From Aristolochia californica (Eukaryota; Streptophyta; Magnoliopsida; Piperales; Aristolochiaceae): 64,000 bases of DNA. Each line of letters begins with the position of its first letter. Position 1 is the stretch's first letter. A program made the translations under genes and the position numbers. Of this stretch, positions 46,645 through 56,398 are shown in pieces. The notes under the pieces were generated by a model that did no database searches, was not told the origin of the DNA, and worked only from the letters and a program-made list of their open reading frames with translations. The DNA lies in the NCBI GenBank assembly GCA_029961685.1, contig JARWKL010000002.1, positions 34,626,908 through 34,690,907 of the forward strand. Direction: 5' to 3'.

Positions 46645-46762
46645 TGTTAAGGAATAGTCCCACATGGATTACTGAGTACAAAGATCTTGATTTTATTAGC
46701 AGGAAAAGAGGTTTCCTAAGTTGGATAGTCGTTTTGGGTTGGGCCTTGGACCCAATTTAACA
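46645..46762 (+). repeat. Element D 3' LTR
   Basis: 118 bp, starting tgttaaggaatagtcccac and ending ggacccaatttaaca, followed by the TSD and ATL sequence. Confidence 0.9.
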
Positions 46763-46767
46763 CCTAT

Positions 46768-46860
46768 ACCATATCCAACACAAGTACACAAAAACAAACA
46801 CCACCCCGATGCCAGCAAATGGCAGCAGGATCGCCCAAGAAATTGGCGCCCTCCATTCTC
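46768..46860 (-). pseudogene. RING-H2 ATL-type gene, copy 1, transmembrane part
   Basis: On the minus strand, in the same frame as the RING part once element D and one TSD copy are removed, the sequence reads WAILLPFAGIGVVFVFVY and then LCWIWY: a single membrane-spanning helix, as expected just before the GLD/RING region of ATL proteins. The start codon is uncertain: atg at about 46,847 (MEGA) is one base out of frame with the helix. Disrupted by D and by loss of the RING end. Confidence 0.65.
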
Positions 46861-46869
46861 TATAGACAT

Positions 46870-47095
46870 GGGAGAGAATGGATGTCTTTCAGAGAAATCC
46901 ATCATCGTCACTAAAGGTGGCCTTCTAGTCGACCCTTCCCTCATCAAATCCATCTCTGAGCTTCACCTTATCTTGTTGGATTTTGCAAAGGGGAAGCCCC
47001 TTCAGGACGACAACGACGACAGTGGCTGGTGTCGTAGGCAAGAACATTAAGATATTGCAAATGAGGCGGTTACTACCACCACTAAAGTCGAAGAC
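46870..47095 (+). pseudogene. Unidentified coding relic beside ATL, copy 1
   Basis: The plus-strand frame reads SEKSIIVTKGGLLVDPSL and later DDNDDSGWCRRQEH, then a stop and DIANEAVTTT. The second copy (50,500-50,723) keeps SEKPITVAEGRLLVDPSL and DDNDDSGWCHRQEH. Several differences between the copies fall at third codon positions in this frame (tca/tcg, ctt/ctc, cct/cca, gac/gat, aac/aat, tgt/tgc), which suggests it once coded for protein. I do not recognise the family. It would be head-to-head with the ATL gene. Confidence 0.4.
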
Positions 47096-47687
47096 GTTAG
47101 TGTTGGTTCATTTCTCCGTTGTGGCTTAATGTTTATTGGGCTTCGTGTAGAAACAAAAAAACACATACTTTTGCAGGAAGATCACCAAGAATATCCGCAA
47201 TAGCATGGCTCCAATGTCTAGATCCAGCTCGTCCTTCTCACAGAACACTCCAGCTGCCAAAGAGTACGAGATTTCGATTCAAGAGTCACACCAAAGGCAC
47301 TTGAATCTCTAACTGATTTCCTTTTCATAAGAGCCCGCAACTACTCTGTATGGAGAGAACGACTACTGTAATGGTGGACGTCTTTCTTGTTGTAGGAGAC
47401 ATTGAACAGATAACAAGATCCAGGAGCGGTTCATAGGCGAGAGGCATCGGTCGGCCGATGAGGCTGATGCGATGGAGAAAGGCATCTGATTTTGACTAAA
47501 AGGCGAGAGATTTCAAAATTGGGTTCGCATTAGGAAGCACAACATAGGGAGAAAGAATGGGAATTTCTGTCAAAGAAAGAAAAAAATATAGATATGAACC
47601 TAAACTGCTAGAGATAATAGATCAAAAAAGGATCACATTATCTTAGTGGGTTGACCGAGTCTACTCATAGAACTTATTATGACACCA
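47096..47687 (-). other. Probable leader/gag remnant of an F-type element
   Basis: The right end (47,620-47,687), read on minus, begins tggtgtcataata after the F LTR and resembles the leader of element D. Further left a 60-codon minus frame (MKRKSVRDSSAFGVTLESKS, about 47,330) could be gag but is unrecognised. The border with ATL-flank sequence is near 47,096. Confidence 0.4.
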
Positions 47688-47999
47688 TGTTGAATTTATG
47701 GAAAAGAGAAAGACTTCATTGACTTGATCTAATATGAGTACATGAAGCCTTATTTATAATAGAGGAAATTAGTAGAATCTAATTACAATTAAACTACCCG
47801 TGTCCCAATTACTCCCAAATCTAACAATTAAAGATAAGTCCTAACGTAATTAAATAACTCAACTTAAATAGAAAACTAACATAACTAAAACATCTTTAAA
47901 CTGAGACCTCTTTATGTGGGACTCATGTAAAAATCCACCATATTAATTCTGGTCTCATAGATCATTTCCAAAGTTGGTGTTACGGAGGATCTCATGCCA
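47688..47999 (-). repeat. Family F LTR
   Basis: On plus it runs from tgttgaatttatggaaaag to gatctcatgcca. A primer-binding-site-like sequence lies on its left and a polypurine tract with an RNase H end on its right. It is thus an LTR with internal sequence on both sides, which could be a tandem (LTR-shared) arrangement or two abutting partial elements. Confidence 0.7.
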
Positions 48000-48170
48000 A
48001 CTGTTCCCCTCAAGTTAGTGCGTATAGATCTCAGATGCCCACCTTGCCAAGTGAGTTGTATGAATTTTTACTGCAGACTGCTTTTGTAATTATGTCAGCT
48101 AACTAATCTTTAGATTTAAGAAATGGGAATAAAATTATTTTAGATTCAAAGGTTTTTTTCCATGGTCAGA
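48000..48170 (-). pseudogene. Family F RNase H C-terminal end
   Basis: Minus-strand DIITKAVCSKNSYNSLGKVG followed by a stop and then DLYA, ending at a ttgaggggaa polypurine tract next to the F LTR. This is the usual end of copia pol (DIFTKA..., LGKLGI...). The rest of pol is absent: upstream sequence past 48,170 is unrelated. Confidence 0.7.
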
Positions 48171-49139
48171 TATGGTCTAGATCATATATCTGCTCTTCTT
48201 CAGCGCTCCATCGAGTTCGATCGGCGGAAATCTATTCCACGCCTTAGGCCCTCGAGATAATTGTACAATTTTTCAAGATAGTCACCGGTGTCACATGTCA
48301 CTGCAGATCATACATTTGGGAGGTGTCATTGCCATCAATATATGTAATAGTAATGTTGGTGGTCAAGGTCAGGGTTGAAGCTTTTCTCAAAGCTTCAGTC
48401 ATTCTTGTGGTCTACTCGACCACGAGTAAAGGAGATTTAAGGAAATCATCGTTCAAATACCCCATCTTGTCTTTGCATGATATATACATCTCGATGACCT
48501 GGGATAGGTCTGACTCAAGTCCGGTCCGAATCTAGTTCAGGTCGAGTTTTGGTCTGAGCCGAGTCTGGTCTAAGTCAAGTCTTGTCTGAATCTGGTCCAG
48601 GGTGCGTCTTGTCTGGTCTGGTTTGGTCCGAGTTTGAGTCTGATCTGAATCTGGTCAAGGTTGAGTCTTGTTTTGTCTGAGTCAAACTGCATCGACTACC
48701 CACTCTGTAGTCCGAAGACTCTGAATTGAGGGGTATAGAAGGAGTTTGATGCTGGCGGGCCTTTGCTGCTGCTACTACTTACTCTTCCCCCATAGACCAT
48801 CATTTCAAAATTCATCTTTTGTTTCAAAAATTTTGTTGGCTAGCATTTTGGTACACAAATTGGAGTTCTTCACTACAGTTTTTGAAATCCGGGTACCCAG
48901 ATAAGAAGTTTTCTTTGTTACTGTCCCATCTCTTCTCTTTTTACACAGCAAAGTGGTTTATCTTTCTTCAGATCTTGTGAAGAAATCAAGCCTTTGTTTT
49001 TGAGGCAGATCAGTTTAGAACTCTCACAACGAAATTTTGAGAAAGCGTCTCTCAAATGGTCTAGTTGTCATCATATCTCATTTATGCTTGCAAATCATCG
49101 AGAGTAGATCATTTCATCACTGTGTTATTTAGACACGAG
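48171..49139. other. Unassigned region with GTCTGAGTC repeats
   Basis: No gene recognised. At 48,500-48,690 there are five to six imperfect copies of a 30-35 bp unit built from gtctgagtcaagtctggtc and gaatctggtc. The gagtca-rich composition recalls the interior of family A (10,760-10,870 and 58,000-58,130), but the sequences do not align well. Confidence 0.45.
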
Positions 49140-49205
49140 ATATATGGCATTCTTTGCGAGTCACACATCGACATAAGAGACGTGGAAAGTATGTTTATGT
49201 CTAAT
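49140..49205 (-). pseudogene. RING-H2 ATL-type gene, copy 2, RING end
   Basis: Minus-strand FHVSYVDV-stop-LAKNA then IYLVSK and a stop. It aligns with the end of a RING-H2 (C6 changed to Tyr, Trp codon changed to tag, and the final Cys pair changed by single-base substitutions). It continues from the part at 50,223 after removal of the family A insertion. Confidence 0.65.
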
Positions 49206-50222
49206 ACTATTTTGATTTTCAAGCTTCAGATGGAAACAACGATGAGAACTTTCCAGCTCCGGTTGCTAGTGGAGAACTTCCAAAAATAATATCAGTCTAG
49301 TAGAGAGTTTCCATAGGATCCTGCCAAACCAATCAAGTTGATTTATAGAACAGATCACCGAACAAGATCACCAGAGAGTTTCCATCAGGTTATGTCCCGA
49401 AGGTAATACAAATCAATCTTCCAAGCTTTCTTCCCAGTCATGGCTCAATTCTGTGGCGACAAATCGGCCAGCTTCACAACCTTGCCAAAGCAAGTGATGG
49501 CAATTAGAAGCATGATGGCAACAAGAAGGAAAAGTAGTTCGAGCTGGTGGCTCTGCCTTCTCGCGTCAGTCGCAAGCAGTGCAAACAAAAGGGCTTTGAA
49601 TCCGACCCTAGTATGATGCTGTTATGCCAAGTCAACTCGGCTCAACTCAGTTACAGGGAAAACTAGTATGCAGTAGGAGAACGTAACGACCAATAAAATA
49701 AAAAAATGAATTCTAAACCAATTCCAAAAACTATAAAAAATAACTATCAATATCAGAAAGAAAAAATGGTCTGGAATCTTGAAAACCATACCTGTGAATT
49801 CTGAAAATCAATGCTCTAATACTATGTTGGAGAAAAAGAGAAAGACACCCATCGGGAGAAAACAGGAGGAAGAAGAGGTTATGGACTTGATGATCCTTAC
49901 CCTTCCCCTGAAGCTCAATTTATAGATTAATCAAACTACATTATTATAATAATACCCCTGAACTTAGGGTTTAGGGTTTTAACCCTGGAAAATTAACCTA
50001 ATTACATTAATGCCATCTCTATGAGATGACTCTTTATTTACCATCCTGCCATCATTGTATGGGGTTGTGGGCCTTCTCCTTGATCTACGGGCCTTGAGCT
50101 CGTCTTCTACATCTTTTGGGTGTATGGGCCTTCCTTAGTCGTATGGGCTTGAGCCCATCTTCTAACATAGTTGCACTTGTGGGCCTTCATTGGTCGTGTC
50201 GGCTTGGGCCCATCTTCCAACA
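49206..50222 (-). mobile_element. Family A element in ATL copy 2 (3' LTR missing)
   Basis: Minus-strand element: 5' LTR 49,825-50,222, primer-binding site to its left (reverse of gctctaatacta, 49,813-49,824), then about 600 bp of leader whose start (ctatggttttcaagattcc on minus) matches the A1 leader. It ends at about 49,205 where ATL sequence resumes. No 3' LTR or clear TSD is visible, so the far end was lost by deletion. Confidence 0.7.
49825..50222 (-). repeat. Family A LTR (5' LTR, minus)
   Basis: 398 bp. The plus-strand edges are tgttggagaaaaagagaaag and ttgggcccatcttccaaca. It contains ttagggtttagggttttaac (49,964-49,983), the telomere-like block of the family. Confidence 0.85.
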
Positions 50223-50420
50223 ATGGCAAAAGGCGAGCCATCTTTCCTTGCTTGACCGCATCCAAGCAAACTGCAGACTCAGTCTCCTCCATCTTCGTTC
50301 CCTCCGACACCGGTAGCTTCTCAAGCTCCACAACCGTCAGCCCCTTCGTCGACCGTGCCTTCACTGGCAGTGGTGGAGCTCTGCTTACTGTGTACCATAT
50401 CAGAAACTACTACACCAAAA
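50223..50420 (-). pseudogene. RING-H2 ATL-type gene, copy 2, N-terminal part
   Basis: Minus-strand PLPVKARSTKGLTVVELEKL and then PVSEGTKMEETESAVCLDAV, which aligns with copy 1, including the first RING cysteine pair reduced to SAVC (C1 changed to Ser). The RING is interrupted at 50,222 by the family A LTR. Upstream (50,400-50,470) the transmembrane helix is recognisable (WAILLLFASIRVVFFG) with a small frame shift relative to copy 1. Confidence 0.75.
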
Positions 50421-50479
50421 AACACCACTCTGATGCTAGCAAACAGCAGCAGGATTGCCCAAAAAATTAGTGCCCTCTA

Positions 50480-50723
50480 TTCTCTACAGCCCTGGGAGAG
50501 AATGGATGGCTTCTCGGAGAAACCCATCACAGTCGCCGAAGGTCGCCTCCTAGTCGACCCATCCCTCACTGAATCCATCTTTGTGCTTTAACTCAACTTG
50601 ATGGATTTTGCAAAGGTGATGCCCCATCATGATGATAATGACGATAGTGGCTGGTGCCATAGGCAAGAACATTATGATATTGCAAACGAGGCCGCTACCC
50701 CCACCATTTAAGTCAAAGACATT
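50480..50723 (+). pseudogene. Unidentified coding relic beside ATL, copy 2
   Basis: Second copy of the frame at 46,870: SEKPITVAEGRLLVDPSL, then a stop (about 50,590), then DFAKVMPHHDDNDDSGWC and HRQEHYDIANEAATPT. It ends where the C2 LTR begins (tgttgaattt, 50,724). The ATL and this relic are adjacent and uninterrupted here, giving the ancestral arrangement of the locus. Confidence 0.4.
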
Positions 50724-50738
50724 GTTGAATTTAGGATA

Positions 50739-50989
50739 TGTTGGAAGACAAGGCCCAAGTGCACACGATCAAGGAAGGCACACATATCAAAGTGTATTAG
50801 AAGATGGGCCCAAGCCCATAAGACCAAGGAAGATCCATGCTTCCAAGATAAATAGAAGACGGGCTCAAGGCCAATAGATTAAGGAGAAGGCCCATAGGCC
50901 CACATACATTGATGGCAGGATGGTAAATAAAGGGTCATCTCATAGGGATAGTATTGATGTAATTATGTTAAAGTTCTAGGGTTAAAACC
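50739..50989 (+). repeat. A1 5' LTR, left part
   Basis: Begins tgttggaagacaaggccca and ends gggttaaaacc, where B1 inserted. It continues at 56,792. Confidence 0.88.
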
Positions 50990-51377
50990 TGCTGGAAGAT
51001 GGGCTCAAGCCCACAAGCTCAAGGGTAGAAACTCACATGTCAAAGGAGTTGCACATGTGTGAATTATGATACTTCACTTAAAGATGGCATAGAGGTGTAA
51101 ATATGTGTTCTTTTTATGTCTTTTATTTCAACAAGTTGTAGCCCTAAGGGCATTCTAAAGACTATAAATAATGGCATTGGCTAAGAGGTAGAGCATTGAA
51201 GCACTCTCCTTTCTTTCCACAAATTCGTCCTGCCCTCATTTTCACTTTGACGCAAACTTCTTTTCCCTTAATCCAAACTCTCTCCTTCCACGTCCTTCTT
51301 CTTCTCCTCTCCTTCTCTCTTCTTCTTCTTCTTCCTTGTTGATCTAAAGTTCCTTTCATGAGATCCTAAATTCCACA
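50990..51377 (+). repeat. B1 5' LTR
   Basis: 388 bp, starting tgctggaagatgggctcaag and ending tcctaaattccaca. Nearly identical to 56,399-56,786. Confidence 0.95.
51162..51171 (+). promoter_or_regulatory. TATA-like box in B1 LTR
   Basis: ctataaataa lies in the middle of the LTR, about 215 bp before its end and preserved in the 3' LTR (56,571). This is the expected LTR promoter position; the transcription start is inferred to lie about 30 bp downstream. Confidence 0.55.
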
Positions 51378-52273
51378 TGGTATCAGAGCAAGGAGTGTAG
51401 GATATCTCTTGATGAAGTTATTATGGAATCTGTTCAAGAAGTTGTAAAAGGAGTTCAGTCCTGAAGAGATAAGTTCATTCTCTTCTTATTTACATTTTAT
51501 TTCCTTTCCTTATTTACATACTCCTCTTTAATTTTTTTTTTCTACTTCTTGAACTTTGAATCACATCAAGTCAAGATAAATTTTTATATATTGTGAAGAT
51601 TTATTTTTATGACTAAATTGATGTTATAATCTTGATCTTCTTGTAAATTAATTACAATGTGATCAAGATCATTTATTGTTTGCGTCTTATTAAGATTGAT
51701 GGGTGAGATTCAATTACCTTTATGTAACTTGGATCAATGTCATTTGAGGTAGATTTCCAGCACATGTTGTTGTAACTTCTCCTACTTAATGTTGCTCATG
51801 GGTTTGTGTTATGTTGTTGGATGCCCACTATATGTTTGGTGAAATTCCAGAAGCCATTTACCCTTTGTAGTTCCTTTTGAACTTCAACAATTGAATTTTT
51901 TTTTACGTTGAAGTATCCCATGAGTTGAAGATAAATTTCTTCCAAGTATCTTGATTTGCCTTTAAATCTTCTCTAAATATTTTGTCTATCTGTCTGTTTG
52001 TGTTGGAGTTTGGATTAAGGCCTAATCGGTTGCATCTACCTTCTTCTATTTGTTTTTAAGAATACAAGAGGAGTTGAGTGATGGCTGGATGTTATTCTCA
52101 CTTGCTAAAGGCACAAATTTTTTGATAATTTGGTGCTTGCTCTTGTGAAAGAAATTGGTTCTTGTTCTCTTTTTTGGTTACTAATTTGGTCCACGGGTTC
52201 TTCAAATTACATTGAGTAATTGTTCTACAAAGAAGGCCCCTTACCTTGACCTCCACATTTGATTTTCCTCATC
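51378..52273 (+). other. B1 leader
   Basis: Untranslated leader of about 0.9 kb between the primer-binding site and gag, T-rich, closely matching the reverse complement of 42,805-43,711 in B2. No coding frame is conserved between the two. Confidence 0.75.
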
Positions 52274-53100
52274 ATGGAGAGTGGACACAACAGTAATAAG
52301 AGTGATATACTCCATATTACTAAAATTCCACTTAGTTGTCTCTCCAATTACATGAGCTGGTCACAATCAGTTCGGAGGGTTCTTATTACTCATGACCTCT
52401 TAAGCCACGTTATTAAATTTTCTCCTCCGATTGATGAAGAAGATGAGACCTACCACAAGTGGGTTAAGGATGATAACATGGTGACAAGTTGGGTCATCAA
52501 TAGCATGGAAGAGCATGTGGCCAACAATATGGTCCACTTGGAAACCGCCAAGGACATATGGGACACTTGTGCTAAGCTTTACTCAAGTACTGCATCATTA
52601 CAAAAAATATATGATGTCTTACAAAATATGTTGCATACGAGACTTGGAGATAATATTCACGAATTTTTAGCACAGTTTTGAGGCCTTCTCCAAGAATGGA
52701 AACTAGCTCAGTCGTGCTCCACTAATATTGCCGTTCAAGAATGACAACGAGAAGCTTTGGCAGCAGCCATTTGCTAATCGAATATTAAACCTTACCTTGA
52801 GGTTGCCAAAACTCAACTTCTAAGTTCTTCTATTCTTCCATCCTTCAATGAGATTAGTGCTACATTACTTTGGATACCAGATCCATCCCCTCCTTCTCCT
52901 ATTGATGCCCCATCGGCGATGTTCTCCGGCAATCGGGGTACTTCTTCCTCATACCTCGGATGGGGCAGAAATATGAGAGGGGGTCGAACTACGAGAGGGG
53001 CTGAAAATAGAGGTGGTAGAACGGGTCCAAATTCTTCCCGTACTGAGCCTCAAATTTGCACTTACTGTGGTGGTCAAAACCACCTTGTGGCAACCTGTTG
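52274..53100 (+). pseudogene. B1 gag
   Basis: Start at 52,274 (MESGHNSNKSDILHITKIPL), chosen because it aligns with B2 gag. Capsid-type helices follow (NYMSWSQSVRRVLITHDLLS, WVINSMEEHVANNMVHLETA). Stops occur at 52,679, 52,742 and 52,774. The C-terminal region is RG-rich (MRGGRTTRGAENRGG, about 52,972-53,016), then a complete zinc knuckle CTYCGGQNHLVATC with the CX2CX4HX4C spacing (53,058-53,099). Gag packages the element RNA. Confidence 0.9.
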
Positions 53101-53608
53101 GAAACTTCATGGCAAGCCTGATTGGACCACGGCTAACCCAGTCTCTGTTAGCGTTGAGAAACAAGAAGATAAGGCTGAATCATCCTCTGGAAATGTGACT
53201 CTTACTACTGAAGACTATGTTGCATTTCAGAAAATGAAGTCCTTCATGGAATCATCTATTCCCTCATCATCTACTGCTGCCACTACTATTGCCTCAAGTA
53301 TGCTTTCTTCCTCTTCCTCTTGGATCATCGACTCCGGGACCTCTGAACATCTATCAGGTAACAAACACTTGTTGCAGTCCTTGTCTCCTTGTTATCGTCA
53401 AAAAATTGTTACTATTGGTAATGGTACCCAAACCAAGGTCCTTGGCAAAGGTTCCTCCTCTCTTACCTCATCTATTCCCCTTCACGATGTTTTGTTTGTC
53501 CCTCAATTTCCTTTAAATTTGCTCTCGGTTAGTCGATTAACCAAACATTTAAATTGCTCTATCACCTTCTCACCATCTTCTTGTATATTTCAGGATCTCA
53601 CTACGTAG
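53101..53608 (+). pseudogene. B1 protease
   Basis: Open in frame with the zinc knuckle. A serine-rich linker leads to SSWIIDSGTSEHLSGNKH with the aspartic-protease triad D-S-G (Thr in place of the common Ala), then NGTQTKVLGKGSSSLTS, VLFVPQFPLNLLSVS and a tag stop at 53,606 just before QVIGG. The enzyme would process the polyprotein; only the terminal stop separates it from integrase. Confidence 0.88.
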
Positions 53609-54871
53609 CAGGTGATTGGTGGCAGCCATGAAAAGGGGGGTTTGTACTACTTCACTCTTCCACCATTAGCTGCATTATCATCCACTACATCCGAGGCCCA
53701 ACTTTGGCACAACCGACTTCGTCATCCGTCTACCCCTTCACTTCGTTCTTTGCTTCCGTCCTTAAAAGAACTTTCTATTTTCAGTTGTGAGGTTTGTCAA
53801 TTAAGTAAACATATTAGGAGTACATATTCTCCTCGTCTTACAACTACAAGTACTGCTCCTTTTGAGCTAATACATTCTGATGTATGGGGACCATTATGTG
53901 TCTCAAATATTTCTCAAGTTAAATATTTTCTCATTTTTGTTGATGATTTTACTCGAGAGACTTGGTTATATTTATTTAAAGAGCGTTCAGAATTTCTTCC
54001 TTTGTTTAAAAATTTTCATGCTATGGTCTTGACACAATTTGGAAAAAAAATTCAAATTCTTAGATCTGATAATGCTAAGGAATACATGTCTCATGAATTC
54101 AAATCATTTTGTGAGAGTAATGGGCTTATTCATCAAACATCATGTACCTATACACCTCAACAAAATGGTGTTGCTGAAAGGAAGAATCGTCATCCTCTTG
54201 AAGTTGCTTTGGGCCTCCTCTACTCCATGAAGGTACCCAATTTCTATTGGCCTCATGCTATACTTACAGCATGCTTTCTTATTAATAGGTTACCTTCATC
54301 AGTCCTTCATCATAAAACTCCTTACTCTATGTTATTTAATGGTGAAGATCCTTTTTCTCTTCCTTTGAAAGTGTTTGGATGTACGTGTTTTGTTCATGTT
54401 GCATCCCCACATAAAAATAAATTTGATCCTCGGTCTATGAGGTGCATTTTTTTGGGGTACTCTCGCACCCAGAAAGGTTATGTCTGTTACAATCCTACCC
54501 TTTGGAGGATGTTTATCTCTAGGGATGTGACTTTCTTTGAGGACACCTCCTTCTACTCCTCCCATGATGGTCCTCCAGGATGGACTTGTCCTTTTACTAC
54601 TCCTTGTCCGCTTGTGCCTTTTAATCTTGAAGTTAACCCATCCCCTGATGCACTGGCCGTATCTTCACCTGTGGAGTTGTCGGATCCACCAAAGGTAAGT
54701 CCTTCTCCTCCTCTGTATGGGCCTAAATTTGATACTTGGCCTATTTCTTTAAGAAAGGAATGTCGTTCTTGTACTACTTCACATCATATCTCAAATTTTA
54801 TGTCTCACCATCGCTTGTCTTCCGAGTGTTTTCAGTTCCTTGCGTCTCTTTCTTCTACTTCAATTCCATAG
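53609..54871 (+). pseudogene. B1 integrase
   Basis: Open for 419 codons from 53,612. The HHCC zinc site is complete (H33, H38, C59, C62 counting from that Met), and the catalytic D90, D153 and E189 are all present with the usual 35-residue D-E spacing (HSDVWGPL, RSDNAKEYMS, NGVAERKNRH). The C-terminal part has CIFLGYSRTQKGYVCYNP, then a P/S-rich linker to the tag at 54,869. It inserts cDNA into the genome. It is the longest open frame in the window and the only integrase here with an intact active site in one frame. Confidence 0.92.
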
Positions 54872-55790
54872 TCGTATCAGGAGGCTCTGAGGCATCCAGG
54901 ATGGAAGGCGGCTATGGATGAAGAAATGCATGCCTTAAACGAAAATCAAACCTAGTCCTTAACATCTCTCCCGAAAGGTAAAAGACCGATTGGTTGTAGA
55001 TGAGTTTTTTCAGTAAAATATAATCCGGATGGATCGATTGCTTGTCTTAAAGATCAACTCATTGCTAAGGGCTATACGTAGTGTTGTGGGATAGATTATG
55101 AGGAGACTTTCTCTCTTGTTGCAAAATTGAATTCGGTACACATCATCTTGTTTATTTCTGCTAACTCCTCATGGCCCGTCTATAAATTGGAAGTTAAAAA
55201 TGCTTTTTTAAATGTTGATATAAGTTAGGAAATATGGTCCAACCACCTGGTTATGTGGTTGAGGGGGAGTCAGTATGCCATTTAAAAAAATATTTATATG
55301 GGCTTAAGCAGTCCCCTCGGGCGTGGTTTGATAAATTTAGTCAAACGCTTCTATGGTTTGGTTTTCATCAGTGCTCGATTGATCCTTCCGTATATTATAA
55401 ATATACGTTCAAAGGAAAAATATTATTGGCCGTATATGTGGATGATATTATCTTAACCGGTGATGATGCTTTGAGCATACAAGAGGTGAAGAAGATGATA
55501 TGTCAAGAATTCAAGACTAAAGACCTTAGTATGCTTAAATATTTTTTGGGTATAGAAGTTCTTCAATCCAAACATGAGATAATATTATCTCAAAGGAAAT
55601 ATGTCTTGGATCTCCTTGAAGAAATAGGAATGAAGGGTTGTAGACCAGTTCACACACCTATGGATACAAATGTAAAATTATGTGCCACAAATGAAGAAGA
55701 TATTGATATTGGCAAATATCAAAGACTCATGGGAAAACTGATTTATCTCACGGTAACTAGACCAGACATATCATATGCTGTAAGTGTGGT
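54872..55790 (+). pseudogene. B1 reverse transcriptase
   Basis: N-terminal part SYQEALRHPGWKAAMDEEMH, then stops near 54,953 and 55,000 and at 55,078, and a frameshift at about 55,230 after KNAFLNVDIS. From 55,234 the frame is open (PPGYVVEGESVCHLKKYL, GLKQSPRAWFDKFSQTLL) with intact YVDD at residues 68-71 of that frame, then LKYFLGIEVLQS and SQRKYVLDLLEEIGM. It is catalytically damaged by the stops and not by active-site change. Confidence 0.9.
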
Positions 55791-56391
55791 GAATCAATTC
55801 ATGCACAAACCACAAATTACCCACTGGCAAGCTTTAGAGAGAATATTACGTTACCTAAAAGGAGCTCCAGGAAGGGGTTTGATGTATAAAAAACATGGGC
55901 ACTTCAATATAGAAGGCTTCTCAGATGCAGACTGGGCTGGATCACCTGTTGATAGAAAATCTACATCAGGATATTGTACTTTGGTTGGAGGAAACTTGGT
56001 TACATGGAAAAGTAAGAAGCAAAATATGGTTGCAAGATCTTGCGCCAAAGCCGAATACAGTGCTATGGCCCATACCGTTAGTGAACTTTTATGGGTCAGG
56101 ACCCTTCTTACCAAACTAGGTTTTGATAAAAAAGGGTCCATGGGTCTGCATTGTGATAATCAAGCAGCCATTCATATTACTTCAAATCAAGTTTTTCATG
56201 AAAGAACTAAACATATTGAGGTGGATTGTCATTTTATATGGGAGAAGTTTCAAGCAGGAATAATCTCTCTCAAACATGTGTCATCTCAAGAGCAAGTAGC
56301 TGATATTCTCACTAAACCTGTTACATCTAAAATCCTATCGTTTATATGTGGCAAGCTGGGTATTTTTTATGTCTTTTCTCCTCTAGCTTGA
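55791..56391 (+). pseudogene. B1 RNase H
   Basis: In frame with the RT C-terminal half, ending at 56,391. Motifs: GFSDADWAGSPVDRKSTSGY, LVTWKSKKQNMVARSCAKAE, LHCDNQAAIHITSNQVFHER and KHIEVDCHFI, ending VADILTKPVTSKILSFICG. All acidic residues of the copia RNase H core appear present. The frame stops two codons before the polypurine tract. Confidence 0.9.
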
Positions 56392-56398
56392 GGGGGAG

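Larger units (their letters stand above)
44038..46762 (+). mobile_element. Short-LTR (TRIM-like) element D in the ATL gene
   Basis: 2725 bp bounded by 118-bp LTRs (44,038-44,155 and 46,645-46,762; five differences by hand count, about 4%). Primer-binding site tggtatcagagc at 44,156; polypurine tract gtgagggggaa before the 3' LTR. TSD tctat/cctat (one mismatch) at 44,033-44,037 and 46,763-46,767. The second ATL copy near 50,385 gives the unoccupied site. There is no gag or pol. The interior is composite: a unique part, a poly-G tract, a family A piece, and an F-like LTR end with its own primer-binding site. Confidence 0.88.

Noticed and set aside
46696..46953. Minus-strand frame starting MDLMREGSTRR as the ATL N-terminus
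   Set aside because: It crosses the element D LTR and is not in the frame that contains the membrane helix and joins the RING part; the helix frame (WAILLPFAGIG) was preferred.
51162..51359. Minus-strand KR-rich frames in family B LTRs (also 56,571-56,768)
   Set aside because: These are translations of the pyrimidine-rich (cttctt)n LTR region and appear open only because of its composition.
51378..51390. tggtatcagagc-type sequences as tRNA gene pieces
   Set aside because: They lie immediately inside LTRs and are primer-binding sites complementary to the 3' end of initiator tRNA. No cloverleaf surrounds them (also 44,156, 56,979 and, reversed, 43,700).
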